This document shows, in pieces, positions 7,500 through 15,833 of a stretch of DNA of 64,000 bases (position 1 is its first letter; every line of letters starts with the position of its first letter). The DNA comes from an uncultured Rhizobium sp. (GTDB taxonomy: Bacteria; Pseudomonadota; Alphaproteobacteria; Rhizobiales; Rhizobiaceae): NCBI GenBank assembly GCA_945952415.1, contig CAMFIF010000011.1:62001-126000 (forward strand). Direction: 5' to 3'. The notes under the pieces are model-generated. The model had not been told where the DNA came from, did not search any database, and worked only from the letters and a program-made list of their open reading frames with translations. Made by a program: the position numbers and the translations under genes.

Positions 7500-8189
7500 A
7501 TGATCCTCTTTCTCGCAAGCCTTGCGCTGTTCATCGCGCTGCACAGCCTGCCGGCGCTGCCTGCCGTGCGGTCGCGGCTGATTGCCCGTCTCGGCCGCGG
7601 GCCCTATCTCGCGGCCTATTCGCTGGTCTCGGTGCTGGCGCTCCTTTTCGTCTTCAGCGCCGCCTATGGGCTCGATTACATCCCGCTCTGGGACCCCGCA
7701 CCCTGGCAGGCACGGGTGACGATCCTCACCGCACCGCTCGGCCTCTTCCTCGTGATTGCGGGCCTTCTCGGCGGCAATCCGCTGTCGATCAGCCTCCGGC
7801 CCGAGGGAACGCCGCCCGGCGCCATCACCGCCATCAGCCGGCATCCCGTGCTCATCGGCTTTCTCCTCTGGGCGGGCGGCCATCTTTTTCCGAATGGCGA
7901 CCTGCGCTCGGTGATCCTTTTCGGCCTCTTCGCGCTCTTCAGCCTGGGCGGCATTGCCATGCAGGAAAAGCGGGCGCGCCGGCGGCTCGGCACGCGGTTC
8001 GAAAGCCTTGCGGCGGGCACCTCCATCCTGCCGCTCGGGGCGCTTCTTTCGGGAAGGGCGAGGCTTTCTCTCGACGCCCCGCTTCTTGTTGCCGCACTGC
8101 TTGCCGCGCTCCTCACCCTGCTTCTCCTTGCGGGCGGGCATGAGGCGCTGATCGGGGTCGATCCGCTGGCGCTTGCCACCGCAGGCTGA
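7500..8189 (+). CDS. nnrU: NnrU family membrane protein
   Basis: 229-residue inner-membrane protein with about six or seven helices. The family signature AISRHPVLIGFLLWAGGHLFPNGD (His-Pro ... Gly-His-Leu ... Asn-Gly-Asp; about residues 113-136) is present. NnrU/NnrT proteins are needed for nitrite and NO respiration in some rhizobia-like denitrifiers and resemble isoprenylcysteine methyltransferase-type membrane enzymes; the exact reaction is not known. It follows the small membrane gene by 10 bases and shares its NnrR-type promoter box. Confidence 0.85.
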   Translation: MILFLASLALFIALHSLPALPAVRSRLIARLGRGPYLAAYSLVSVLALLFVFSAAYGLDYIPLWDPAPWQARVTILTAPLGLFLVIAGLLGGNPLSISLRPEGTPPGAITAISRHPVLIGFLLWAGGHLFPNGDLRSVILFGLFALFSLGGIAMQEKRARRRLGTRFESLAAGTSILPLGALLSGRARLSLDAPLLVAALLAALLTLLLLAGGHEALIGVDPLALATAG

Positions 8190-8359
8190 AGCGACCCACG
8201 CCCGGCGCACGGGCAAAAGCCCGTTCCATCACCGCCGCTTCAGTCTGCATCAAGATATTTCATAATAATTACGGCTGGTTACGCTCGAATCTGACTGGAG
8301 CAACGGGCGGTAGCAGCCTATGGTGGTCGCCGATCCCGTTTCCAAGAGGAGAAAAGGAA

Positions 8360-9478
8360 ATGTTGAAGAGCAGGTATCTGGCAGCGCTTGCCGGTGTTCT
8401 CATGTGCGGTTCGGCCGCCTTCGCGGACGATCTGACCATTGCGGTCGCGGGTCCGCTCACCGGCCCGCTCGCCACCATCGGCGACCAGTTCCGCCAGGGC
8501 GCGCAGGCCGCAGCCGACGCGATCAATGCCAAGGGCGGCGTTGCCGGCCGGCAGATCAAGCTGCAGTTCGAGGACGACCAGTGCGACCCGAAGCAGGCCG
8601 TTTCCGTGGCCAACCGCATTGCGGCAGCCGGCATCAAGTTCGTGGACGGCCATGCCTGCTCCGGCTCGAGCATTCCCGCATCGGAAGTCTATGCGGAAAA
8701 TGCCGTGCTGATGATGAGCCCCGCCTCCTCCAACCCGGTACTGACCGATGCCGCCGCCGAAAAGGGCTGGCCGACCATCATGCGCCTCTACACCCGTGAC
8801 GACGCCCAGGGCGCCTTCATCGGCCCGTGGATCGCCAAGCAGTATGCGGGCAAGAAGGTCGCCATCCTGCACGACAAGACCGCCTATGGTCAGGGCGTTG
8901 CCGATGCGGTGAAATCCACCATGAATGCCGGCGGCCTCAACGAAGTCATGTATGAAGGCATCAATGCCGGCGAAAAGGACTTCAGCGCGCTGGTTGCCAA
9001 GCTCAAGGAAGCCAAGGTCGACGTGATCTATTTCGGCGGCTACCATCCGGAAGCGGGCCTCATCCTGCGCCAGTCGGCCGATGCGGGCTTCAAGTTCCAG
9101 CTGATCATGCCTGACAGCATCGCCTCGCCGGAATTCTGGCAGGTGGCCGGCCCCGCCGGCGAAGGCACGCTCTTCGTCTTCCCGTCCGACCCGCAGTCCA
9201 AGCCGGAAGCCAAGGAAGCCGTGGAGAAGATCAAGGCCGGCGGCTTCAAGCCGGAAGGCTTCACGCTCTTCTCCTATGCCGTGGTGCAGGCGATTGCCGA
9301 AGGTGTCACGCGCGCCGGTTCCGACGATCCGGCCAAGGTGGCCGAAGCCCTGAAGAACGGCCAGCCGATCGGCACCGTCGTCGGCGAAGTCGCCTTCGAC
9401 GAGAAGGGCGACCTGAAGAACGCGAAATATGACATCAACCGCTGGAGCAACGGCGCCTACGCCCCGATCCAGCAGTAA
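8360..9478 (+). CDS. Branched-chain amino-acid-type ABC substrate-binding protein (LivK family), orphan
   Basis: Periplasmic type I binding protein, 372 residues. The signal peptide ends at about AAFA-DD (residue 22). The mature start LTIAVAGPLTGPLATIGDQ and the pair of Cys around residues 73 and 93 are typical of LivJ/LivK. A strong AGGA-rich RBS precedes the ATG. No permease or ATPase genes lie beside it, and a strong terminator follows, so it must use a transport core encoded elsewhere. The 170 bases upstream include an AT-rich stretch (ATATTTCATAATAATT) that may hold the promoter. Confidence 0.9.
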   Translation: MLKSRYLAALAGVLMCGSAAFADDLTIAVAGPLTGPLATIGDQFRQGAQAAADAINAKGGVAGRQIKLQFEDDQCDPKQAVSVANRIAAAGIKFVDGHACSGSSIPASEVYAENAVLMMSPASSNPVLTDAAAEKGWPTIMRLYTRDDAQGAFIGPWIAKQYAGKKVAILHDKTAYGQGVADAVKSTMNAGGLNEVMYEGINAGEKDFSALVAKLKEAKVDVIYFGGYHPEAGLILRQSADAGFKFQLIMPDSIASPEFWQVAGPAGEGTLFVFPSDPQSKPEAKEAVEKIKAGGFKPEGFTLFSYAVVQAIAEGVTRAGSDDPAKVAEALKNGQPIGTVVGEVAFDEKGDLKNAKYDINRWSNGAYAPIQQ

Positions 9479-9489
9479 GGTGAAACGGG

Positions 9490-9520
9490 AAAGGGGCGGA
9501 ATTTTCCGCCCCTTTCTTCT
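9490..9520 (+). terminator. Strong rho-independent terminator after the binding-protein gene
   Basis: Twelve-base self-complementary arms AAAGGGGCGGAA (9490-9501) and TTCCGCCCCTTT (9504-9515), followed by CTTCTT. Confidence 0.85.
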
Positions 9521-9556
9521 TGTGCCCCGCGGCACCCATTTTGGGCGCGATGCGCC

Positions 9557-10045
9557 TCAGGCGGTTTCCGGCTTGCCCGATGCCTGCGAGGCGGGCGGCT
9601 GCGAGGCGGGCGTGACAGCGCCGCCGAGCGCGTCGGGCTTTTCGCCCTCGCCGCCTTCGGCCCCATAGGCCTTCAGAATCGCCTGCCGGATCTCGTCCTC
9701 GATCGCCTTGCGGTCACTGTCCGACAGCGACTTGAAATCCTGTTCCGTCAGGTGATGCTTTTCGAGGATCTGGGCGCGGATGCGCTCGGCAAGCGTCATC
9801 TTGCTGAGCTTGGTGAACTCCGCCTCGGGCGTATCCGTACCGTCCTCCCCGCCCTTGCCGGCGCTCTGGATGCTCCAGAAGGCGGCAGAAAGCTTGGAAT
9901 TGCTGGAACGCCCGGTTTCGGCACCGCCGGAAAGCAGCACCGGCGGATGTTGCGCGGTCACGGTGGAGGTGGATGCCACGGTGAGATTTTTCTGGCTGCC
10001 CTGCAGGGCTGTCTGGCGGATGTTGTAGCGGTCGATACCGATCAT
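9557..10045 (-). CDS. Conserved hypothetical protein
   Basis: 162 residues, no signal peptide or membrane segment. The N-terminal half is Ser/Thr/Gly-rich and probably disordered. A short helical segment at about 84-125 (KMTLAERIRAQILEKHHLTE and an acidic-basic helix after it) looks folded and is a pattern seen in small rhizobial proteins of unknown function. The C-terminus is Pro/Ala/Glu-rich. AGGGGGA precedes the ATG. It is convergent with the LivK-type gene and not in an operon. I do not recognise a function. Confidence 0.6.
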   Translation of the reverse strand: MIGIDRYNIRQTALQGSQKNLTVASTSTVTAQHPPVLLSGGAETGRSSNSKLSAAFWSIQSAGKGGEDGTDTPEAEFTKLSKMTLAERIRAQILEKHHLTEQDFKSLSDSDRKAIEDEIRQAILKAYGAEGGEGEKPDALGGAVTPASQPPASQASGKPETA

Positions 10046-10206
10046 GGACGGGTCCCCCTGGAATCAGCGGCAGACTGGCAAGGAAAGCTTGTCCGGGACT
10101 TGCAACCTCTAACGGTTTTTCCCGCAGTATCTCAGGTATCTGCGCCCATCGCGAGAAAGTTTTAGGGAGGCTGCCGGGGGAGAGGAGCGGGAAAAATCCC
10201 GCCCCT

Positions 10207-10440
10207 TCAGTGGAGGTGGCGCCGGCGGCCGCGGGGGCTGTGGGGCTGGAAGGCGGCGGCCTGGAGCAGGAAGGCTTTCAGGCGCAGGCTTTCGCCATCA
10301 TGCGCCTGGTCGCGGTCGAGCCGGGCGATTTCGAGCCGGGCGGCCTCCGCCATGTCGCAGGGGTCGCCAAGGCCGAGCAGCCAGGCGAAGAACTGGTCCT
10401 CGGCGGTCAGCACCGAAGGTGTGCGGGGGTTCGTCTGCAT
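10207..10440 (-). CDS. Small hypothetical protein, third gene of the gbcAB operon
   Basis: 77 residues, no homologue recognised. It starts three bases after the gbcB stop and its RBS (GGAGG, eight bases before the ATG) lies inside the gbcB end, which argues for a real, translationally coupled gene. The sequence is helical and acidic-basic (AEDQFFAWLLGLGDPCDMAE, then a charged helix) with a basic His/Arg-rich tail. It could be a small partner or assembly factor of the demethylase, but this is only positional inference. Confidence 0.55.
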   Translation of the reverse strand: MQTNPRTPSVLTAEDQFFAWLLGLGDPCDMAEAARLEIARLDRDQAHDGESLRLKAFLLQAAAFQPHSPRGRRRHLH

Positions 10441-10443
10441 GGC

Positions 10444-11553
10444 TCAGGCCTCCACATCGACAGAGGTCAGCGGGCGCGAGCAGCAGGCGAGGATGTAGCC
10501 CGCCTGGATTTCCTGATCGCTGATGCCGCCATTATGGTTCATTTCCACCTCGCCTTCCCGCTTCAGCACCTTGCAGGTGCCGCAGATGCCGCTTTCGCAG
10601 GCCGCGGGAATGCGCACGCCGACGCTGCGCGCGGTTTCGAGAACGGTCTGGCCGGGTTTCGCCACGGCGCGGTCGTTCGATCCGAGGAAGGTGACGGAAA
10701 GCCCCTCCACGGCACCGCCCTCGCCCTTGTCCTGCGCCTGACGCTGGACGCTCTCGGTGATCGATGTCGCGCCGAAGCTTTCCTGATGGTAGTGGCCCAT
10801 GTCGAAGCCCTCATGCCTGACGATGGAGCTCACCGCCTTCATGAAGGGCTCCGGCCCGCAGCAGAAGATCTCCCGGCCCATGAAATCGGGCACCAGCATG
10901 GCGAGCTTGTGCCGGTCGATGCGGCCCATGAGGCCGGCCCAGGGCGAGGCGACGGAGCGCCCCTCCGGCAGGAAGCCGAGCGAGAGGTTCGGCATGCGCT
11001 TGGCAAGCAGCTCCAGCTCCTCCCGGAAAATGATCTCCTCCGGCCGGCGGGCGGAGTTCAGGAAGACCACGTCGGTTCCCGGTGCCGTGTCGGAAAGCCA
11101 GCGCAGCATGGACATCATGGGCGTGATGCCGGATCCGGCGGAGATGAAGAGATATTTCTGCGCCGGATTGCGCGCCAGCGTGAAATGGCCGTTCGGCCCA
11201 TAGGCGCGGATACGGCTGCCAGGCCGCACATGGTCGAACATCCAGCGGGTGCCGATGCTGCCCGGCTGGGCCTTCACCGTGATCGACAGCGCATAGGGCC
11301 GCGAGGGGGTGGAGGAGATCGTGTAGGTGCGGTGGAGATCCCCGCCCTTCGCCCTGAGTTCCACGGTGATGAACTGGCCCGGCATGTAGCGGAACCAGCC
11401 GCCCCCCTCGACGCCGAAGGTGAAGGTCTTCACATCGGGCGCCTCGTCGGTAACGCTCGTGCAGACGAGCATCTGGCGCGCGGCATTCCACGGCCGCGCT
11501 TCGTCGAGCGGCAGCGCCGGCGGCACTTCGCCCAGAAAGGGTTGGATGGTCAT
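10444..11553 (-). CDS. gbcB: Glycine betaine demethylase reductase subunit, GbcB-like
   Basis: FAD- and 2Fe-2S-containing reductase that passes electrons from NAD(P)H to the Rieske oxygenase GbcA. It has 369 residues: an FAD-binding beta-barrel with RTYTISS at about 75-81, an NAD-binding domain with GSGITPMMS (about 139-147) and CCGPEPFM, and a C-terminal ferredoxin domain with CESGICGTCK plus a distant Cys in ACCSRP. Strong RBS. It follows gbcA by 11 bases. Substrate assignment rests on resemblance of the pair to GbcAB; related pairs act on stachydrine or carnitine, so the exact substrate needs a comparison. Confidence 0.82.
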   Translation of the reverse strand: MTIQPFLGEVPPALPLDEARPWNAARQMLVCTSVTDEAPDVKTFTFGVEGGGWFRYMPGQFITVELRAKGGDLHRTYTISSTPSRPYALSITVKAQPGSIGTRWMFDHVRPGSRIRAYGPNGHFTLARNPAQKYLFISAGSGITPMMSMLRWLSDTAPGTDVVFLNSARRPEEIIFREELELLAKRMPNLSLGFLPEGRSVASPWAGLMGRIDRHKLAMLVPDFMGREIFCCGPEPFMKAVSSIVRHEGFDMGHYHQESFGATSITESVQRQAQDKGEGGAVEGLSVTFLGSNDRAVAKPGQTVLETARSVGVRIPAACESGICGTCKVLKREGEVEMNHNGGISDQEIQAGYILACCSRPLTSVDVEA

Positions 11554-11564
11554 GATCCCTCCCC

Positions 11565-12812
11565 TCAGGCGACCGAGCGCAGCGAGGCGGGCGACTTGCC
11601 GCCGAGACGCTCCTGCATGAAGCGGGAATACCAGTCGACGAACTGTTCCACGCCGCCCTCATGCGCCTCGGAATAGGGGCCGGGCTGATAGGCGGGCGAC
11701 TGGATGCCGAAGGCGTTTTCCTCGACGATGCGGCGGTCCTGGTCGTTGGTCTCGGTCCAGACATGGATGAGGTCGTCCAGCCGGTAGTCGATGCCCTCGA
11801 CCGCATCCTTGTGCACCAGCCACTTGGTGGTGACGGCGGTTTCCGTGGCGCTGATCGGCAGCACGCGGAAGGTGACCGCGTGGTCGGAGAGAACATGGTT
11901 CCAGGTGGTGGGGTAATGGAACAGCAGAAGCGTGCCCAGCCGGTCCTGGTTGATGTCGTCGGAAAGCCTCATCTGCACCGCCTTGCGGCCGGACATGGTA
12001 TAGCTGACCGCATCGCGCAGGAGCGGAATGCGCGCCGTGCGGAACTGGCCGCGCGGATCGATGGCAAAGCGGCTCGGCAGGCCGAGCGCCTCGCATTTTT
12101 CCCAGTGCTCGACGATTTCGGGATCGTCCGCCGCACCGTTCACGCCCGTTGCGGTCGGGGCTTCGGGATAGGTCTTGCACAGTTCCGGATGGTTGCCGGC
12201 GCAGTGATAGCATTCGCGGTTGTTTTCCCAGACGAGCTTCCAGTTGCCCTTCTCGATGATGGTGCTTTCATAGGCAACCTTGGCATCGCGCAGCCGGTGC
12301 GGCAGGAAATAGGGTTCCATGAGGGCCCGGAAGGGCGCGAAATCCATGGGCTTTTCCGCAAGCGAAATGAAGATGTAGCCGCCGGCGAGTTCGCAGGCGA
12401 CGGGCTTGAGCCCATAGGTGGACTTGTCGAAATTTTCCCCCATGTGCCGGGCATATTGCAGCGAGCCATCGAGATCATAGGTCCACTGGTGATAGGGGCA
12501 GACGAGCTTTGCCGCCGAACCCCGATGCTCCGTGCAGACCCGCGAGCCGCGGTGGCGGCAGGAATTGTGGAAGGCGCGAATGCCGCCTTCATGATCGCGC
12601 ACGAGGATGACCGGATAGGCGCCCACCTGCACCGTCATGAAATTGCCGGCCTTGGGCAGCTCGCAATCATGGCCGATGAACAGCCAGTCCTTGTACCAGA
12701 TTTCGGCGAGATCCTGCTGGAAATAGGCCGGATCGATATAGAAAGGCTGGTCGAGGGAAAAGCCGGGCTTGCGGGCCTTCAGGCGGGAAAGCATGTCGGA
12801 GCGGATGTCCAT
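11565..12812 (-). CDS. gbcA: Rieske oxygenase subunit of glycine betaine demethylase, GbcA-like
   Basis: Terminal oxygenase that demethylates glycine betaine to dimethylglycine with release of formaldehyde. It has 415 residues. The Rieske motif CRH...CPYH is at about 86-109; the mononuclear iron site has ECYHCAGNHPEL (two His) and a later acidic residue in the DDLIHVWTETNDQD region. The ATG at 12812 with RBS AAAGGA is preferred to an in-frame start seven codons upstream. The leader carries a cobalamin riboswitch (12953-13139), an uncommon control for this family. First gene of a three-gene operon with gbcB and a small ORF. Confidence 0.85.
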   Translation of the reverse strand: MDIRSDMLSRLKARKPGFSLDQPFYIDPAYFQQDLAEIWYKDWLFIGHDCELPKAGNFMTVQVGAYPVILVRDHEGGIRAFHNSCRHRGSRVCTEHRGSAAKLVCPYHQWTYDLDGSLQYARHMGENFDKSTYGLKPVACELAGGYIFISLAEKPMDFAPFRALMEPYFLPHRLRDAKVAYESTIIEKGNWKLVWENNRECYHCAGNHPELCKTYPEAPTATGVNGAADDPEIVEHWEKCEALGLPSRFAIDPRGQFRTARIPLLRDAVSYTMSGRKAVQMRLSDDINQDRLGTLLLFHYPTTWNHVLSDHAVTFRVLPISATETAVTTKWLVHKDAVEGIDYRLDDLIHVWTETNDQDRRIVEENAFGIQSPAYQPGPYSEAHEGGVEQFVDWYSRFMQERLGGKSPASLRSVA

Positions 12813-12952
12813 GGTCGGTCCTTTAGGGGTCAAGGGCTGGCCTTGGTGAACCGGTCAGGAGCCATCAGGACGCACGGGCTCACACCCCCTGAAAAGGGCG
12901 CCCATGCTCCATCCGCCTCTTGACCGCCCACCGCGATCAGTCGAGTTCAGCG

Positions 12953-13139
12953 CATCGAGGCTGGTTTCCGGGCTTCAGAACCGTCCTTTCGGACCCTTCC
13001 CGCATCGCCTTCCCAAGCATACGCCCAGTGGCCTTTCGATGCGGCATCACGTTCTGCTACCGTTGCGGGGGCAGCGCCGGCCTTCAACCGGCTTCCCAAT
13101 TCTCCCCGCGACTCGTCAAAGCCGCCGGGCACCTCGATG
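12953..13139 (-). promoter_or_regulatory. Cobalamin (B12) riboswitch in the leader of gbcA
   Basis: On the minus strand the conserved blocks occur in order: GGTGCC, TTGGGAAGCCGG, GCGCTGCCCCCGCAACGGTA (the B12-box region), GCCACTG, TGGGAAGG and GAAGCCCGGAAACCAGCC. The outer P1 helix is a perfect CATCGAGG/CCTCGATG pair at the two ends (13132-13139 and 12953-12960). It is 140 bases before gbcA on the same strand, with no other gene between. An open frame across it, ending in a GSEARKPASMR-like tail, is the well-known spurious translation of this aptamer. A 417-base gap (12813-13229) is thus explained. The expression platform in 12830-12945 shows GC-rich self-complementary stretches but no clear U-run. 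Confidence 0.95.
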
Positions 13140-13229
13140 GGTTCAAGACACCATATTTCATTCGCGACCACACCGCTGAATGCGACATCTGCAAGCGTCA
13201 TCGAAACAGGTCTGTGGATGGAAAGCGCC

Positions 13230-13979
13230 TCATCCGTTGCGCAGAATCCGATAGGCGAGCGCCGGCGAAAGCCGGGCGATGAGGGCCAGCAGCCGGGCCT
13301 TGCCGACAAAGATCTGCGGGCTTCCCCGCTCGATGCCGGCAATCACCTGCCGCGCTGCCTCGGCGGCGGGCATCTTGTTGCGGCCGCGGCCGGCGGTCAT
13401 GGCCGTATCGACGAAAGCCATGAGAACATCCTGCACCGCCAGGGCGGGAGCGGCGTCCTCGCAGCGATAGCGCAGCGCCCGGCTGAAGGTGCCAAGCCCG
13501 GACTTGGTGGCGCAATAGACAGGCGCGGTGCGCTTCGGCGAGAGCGCAAGCCCCGAGGAGATGTTGACGATGGCCGCCCGGTTCCGGCGCGCCAGGAGCG
13601 GCATGAGGCCGAAGGAGAGCGCGATAGGGGCGGTGAGGTTGAGCTCGATTTCCGCCCGGAAGGCATCCATCAGGCCCGCATCGCCAATGCCTTCGGACGG
13701 CATGTTGACCTGTATTCCGGCATTGTTGACGAGGAGGGCGAGATCGGGCGCCTCCGCCGTCACCCGGGCAATGAGAGCCGCCTGCCCCGCCCCCGTTCCC
13801 AGATCCGCCTCGATGAAGCGGACTTCTCCGGAAGCCTCGGCCATCACCGCTTCGCCCGCCTCGCGGTTGCGGCCGGCAATGAGAACGCGGGCGCCCTTCT
13901 TTGCCAGTTGCAGGGCGATTTCCCGGCCGATGCCCGCCGTGCCGCCCGTCACCAGCGCGGTTACTCCATCAAGCTGCAT
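13230..13979 (-). CDS. Short-chain dehydrogenase/reductase (SDR)
   Basis: 249-residue classical SDR: cofactor motif TGGTAGIG at about 11-18, NNAG at about 85-88, and catalytic Ser with YCATK at about 150-154. Lys/Arg residues after the second strand (AGRNREAG) suggest NADP preference. The C-terminal region is enlarged by a GRGRNKMPAAEAARQV segment common in DltE-like SDRs. Substrate unknown. Its ATG lies inside the end of the darcynin gene (11-base overlap), so the two are translationally coupled and probably controlled by the divergent TetR regulator. Confidence 0.87.
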   Translation of the reverse strand: MQLDGVTALVTGGTAGIGREIALQLAKKGARVLIAGRNREAGEAVMAEASGEVRFIEADLGTGAGQAALIARVTAEAPDLALLVNNAGIQVNMPSEGIGDAGLMDAFRAEIELNLTAPIALSFGLMPLLARRNRAAIVNISSGLALSPKRTAPVYCATKSGLGTFSRALRYRCEDAAPALAVQDVLMAFVDTAMTAGRGRNKMPAAEAARQVIAGIERGSPQIFVGKARLLALIARLSPALAYRILRNG

Positions 13980-14328
13980 GGCGCGCGCCCTCCCCGGCCT
14001 GCCGCTCGTAATGGCGGAAGCCATCCTCGATCGCGGGAATGATCCGCACCACCTCGAAATGGGGCATGGCGAAAAGCGGCGTATCGCGCAGCGCCTCCAT
14101 CACCATGTGGAAGGCGAGCGCATCATCCGCCTCGAAAACCGCGATATCCGAGCAAAAGCCCGAAAAGGCCTCCGCATCGAAATGGCGAAGCGTCACCGGC
14201 CGGCCCTGAAGCGCGGCACGCAGCGCCTCGGTCCCCAGCCGGTCGCGCTCCGTGCGCGGCAGGCTGAGCCAGGAGGGAAGTGCCTTCAGAAGCACGAAGA
14301 CGGTGAGGCGCGGGGCTGGCTGGTCCAT
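13969..14328 (-). CDS. Darcynin family protein
   Basis: 119 residues of the darcynin family (unknown function). Recognisable segments: TVFVLLKALPSWLSLPR at the start, then HFDAEAFSGFCSDIAVFEA in the middle and FEVVRIIPAIEDGFRHYE near the end. The compact alpha/beta protein resembles ferredoxin-like small enzymes or binding proteins. RBS GGAG. First gene of a two-gene unit with the SDR; divergent from the TetR gene with a palindromic operator between. Confidence 0.75.
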   Translation of the reverse strand: MDQPAPRLTVFVLLKALPSWLSLPRTERDRLGTEALRAALQGRPVTLRHFDAEAFSGFCSDIAVFEADDALAFHMVMEALRDTPLFAMPHFEVVRIIPAIEDGFRHYERQAGEGARHAA

Positions 14329-14374
14329 GGGCGAAAGCTCCGGTTGCAGCGGGGTTGGATCGGCGCTATGGTGC

Positions 14375-14386
14375 GAGCAATTGCTC
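14375..14386. promoter_or_regulatory. Palindromic operator between the TetR gene and darcynin-SDR
   Basis: GAGCAATTGCTC, a perfect 12-bp palindrome, with matching outer TG...CA pairs two bases further out. It lies 47 bases from the darcynin start and 21 bases from the chosen TetR start, the expected place for a TetR site controlling both directions. Confidence 0.65.
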
Positions 14387-14406
14387 ACATTTCCAACTCG
14401 CATTTC

Positions 14407-15057
14407 ATGGTCAGATTGCAAAAGCCCATCGAAGCCCGCAAGGCGCCGCGCCAGGCCCGCTCCGCCGCGACGGTGGAGATCATTCTGGAGGCTTCGGCTC
14501 GCATTCTCGAGGCGGGCGGGCTTGCCGCCTTCACCACCAATCTGGTGGCGGAAAAGGCGGGCATCAGCATCGGCAGCCTTTATCAGTATTTCCCGGGCAA
14601 GGAGGCGCTGATGGTCGCGCTTCTGCGGCGCAAGCGGCAGGAGCTGGTGACCATGCTGGAAGAGGCGGCCGAAGCCCCCCGGGCGGGCGATCTCGGCACG
14701 CTGATCGACGCTTTCATCCGCGCCGCGCTTCACCACCAGTTTCAGCGGCCGCGGCTGGCCGCCAGCCTCGAATATGCGGAGCGGCACCTGCCGCTCGACG
14801 AGGAAACCGAGGCGCTGAAGGCCAGGATCGCCTCGACCGTGGCGCGGGCGCTTGCCGCCCATGGCATTCCCGATGCCGCCACGGCCGCCCGGGATCTCGC
14901 AGCCCTGACGAGGGGCATGGCGGACACGGCCGGGCTCTTCGGCGAGACGGACATGGCCTCGCTCGAAGCGCGCATCCGTCGCGCGGTGCGCGGCTATCTC
15001 GGGCTCAACCCCTCCGGCGCGGCCGATGATCAGCGCAGCGAGAAATCGAAGCGGTAG
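14407..15057 (+). CDS. TetR/AcrR family transcriptional regulator
   Basis: 216 residues. The N-terminal HTH is typical: TVEIILEASARILEAGGLAA ... FTTNLVAEKAGISIGSLYQYFPGKEAL, about 22-70. The C-terminal ligand domain is of the TetR_C type with a QRPRLAASLEYAERHLP segment. Probably represses itself and the divergent darcynin-SDR genes through the palindrome at 14375-14386. An in-frame ATG at 14368 would place that palindrome inside the coding sequence, so 14407 is preferred, though its RBS is poor. Its last 28 bases overlap the convergent mipA-like gene. Confidence 0.85.
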   Translation: MVRLQKPIEARKAPRQARSAATVEIILEASARILEAGGLAAFTTNLVAEKAGISIGSLYQYFPGKEALMVALLRRKRQELVTMLEEAAEAPRAGDLGTLIDAFIRAALHHQFQRPRLAASLEYAERHLPLDEETEALKARIASTVARALAAHGIPDAATAARDLAALTRGMADTAGLFGETDMASLEARIRRAVRGYLGLNPSGAADDQRSEKSKR

Positions 15058-15833
15058 GTGGCGGAAAGGCCGATCGTTACCTGATCTTCCGAGCCCTTCT
15101 GGCGCACCAGGCTGCTGTCGGCGGCAACGCCCACCATGCGGCGATATTCGGCAAAGAGGCTGGTATCGATGGTATCGGTCGCCTTCCAGGTGATCGCGCC
15201 GCCGGCGCCCACCGATTGCCAGCCGCTGCCGGGCGCATAGGGATCGAGCCCGGAGGCGGCCGATTCCGCCGCATCGACGCCGTAATAGGCCTTGCCATAG
15301 CCCTTCGAGGCCCAGGTGGCGCGGGGACCGGCGGAAATCCTGATATCGGGGGTGATATCGGCAAAGGCATCGACCGCCAGATCCACCACCTGCCCGTCAT
15401 GGCTGCGGATCCCCTGCCGCAGCTCGGCGCGGGCACGGATATTGTCGGTCGGATAAAGCTCGGCAAAGGCACCGGCCTCCACCCCGAGATCGACCTCGTG
15501 CAGTCCCTTCAGATCGTCGGAATCCTCCTCCCGACGGCCGGTGACGAGCTTGCCGGCAATGCCCGCCCGGAAGGCATCGGTCTCCAGAAGACTGAAACCG
15601 GCACTGTCGTTGCGCGACGAAAAGCGGGTGGCCTGCCCCTGCCGGCCAAGCGAGATGATCGGCGAGAAGAGAAGCTTCCGGCCGCTCGCCCCATCGAATT
15701 CCGGGCCATGGGCCACCGATCCGCCGAGCGTCAGAGACCAGTCGCCGGAATAGAAATGCTCGCCGGCAAGGCTCGCACGAAGCGGAACGAGTGTCAGAAG
15801 AAAGGAGGCGAGGAGAAGTCTGCTCCGCATCAT
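15030..15833 (-). CDS. MipA/OmpV family outer-membrane protein
   Basis: 267 residues with a signal peptide ending at about SLA-GEH (residue 24). The start of the mature protein, DWSLTLGGSVAHGPEFDG, followed by alternating polar/apolar strands and a C-terminal aromatic residue context (TYRFDFSLR), is typical of MipA/OmpV beta-barrels. Family members bind murein hydrolase complexes or act as small-molecule porins; which applies here is unknown. The ATG at 15833 has AGGA nine bases upstream; a TTG seven codons earlier is less likely. Convergent overlap of 28 bases with the TetR gene. Confidence 0.85.
   Translation of the reverse strand: MMRSRLLLASFLLTLVPLRASLAGEHFYSGDWSLTLGGSVAHGPEFDGASGRKLLFSPIISLGRQGQATRFSSRNDSAGFSLLETDAFRAGIAGKLVTGRREEDSDDLKGLHEVDLGVEAGAFAELYPTDNIRARAELRQGIRSHDGQVVDLAVDAFADITPDIRISAGPRATWASKGYGKAYYGVDAAESAASGLDPYAPGSGWQSVGAGGAITWKATDTIDTSLFAEYRRMVGVAADSSLVRQKGSEDQVTIGLSATYRFDFSLR

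Noticed and set aside
12904-13179. Plus-strand frames of 91-120 codons near the SDR gene
   Set aside because: They are antisense to the riboswitch and have no RBS or homology.
12947-13342. 131-codon reading frame on the minus strand over the gbcA leader
   Set aside because: It is a translation of the cobalamin aptamer and the SDR 3' end; its C-terminal KPASMR-like tail is the usual artefact of this riboswitch.
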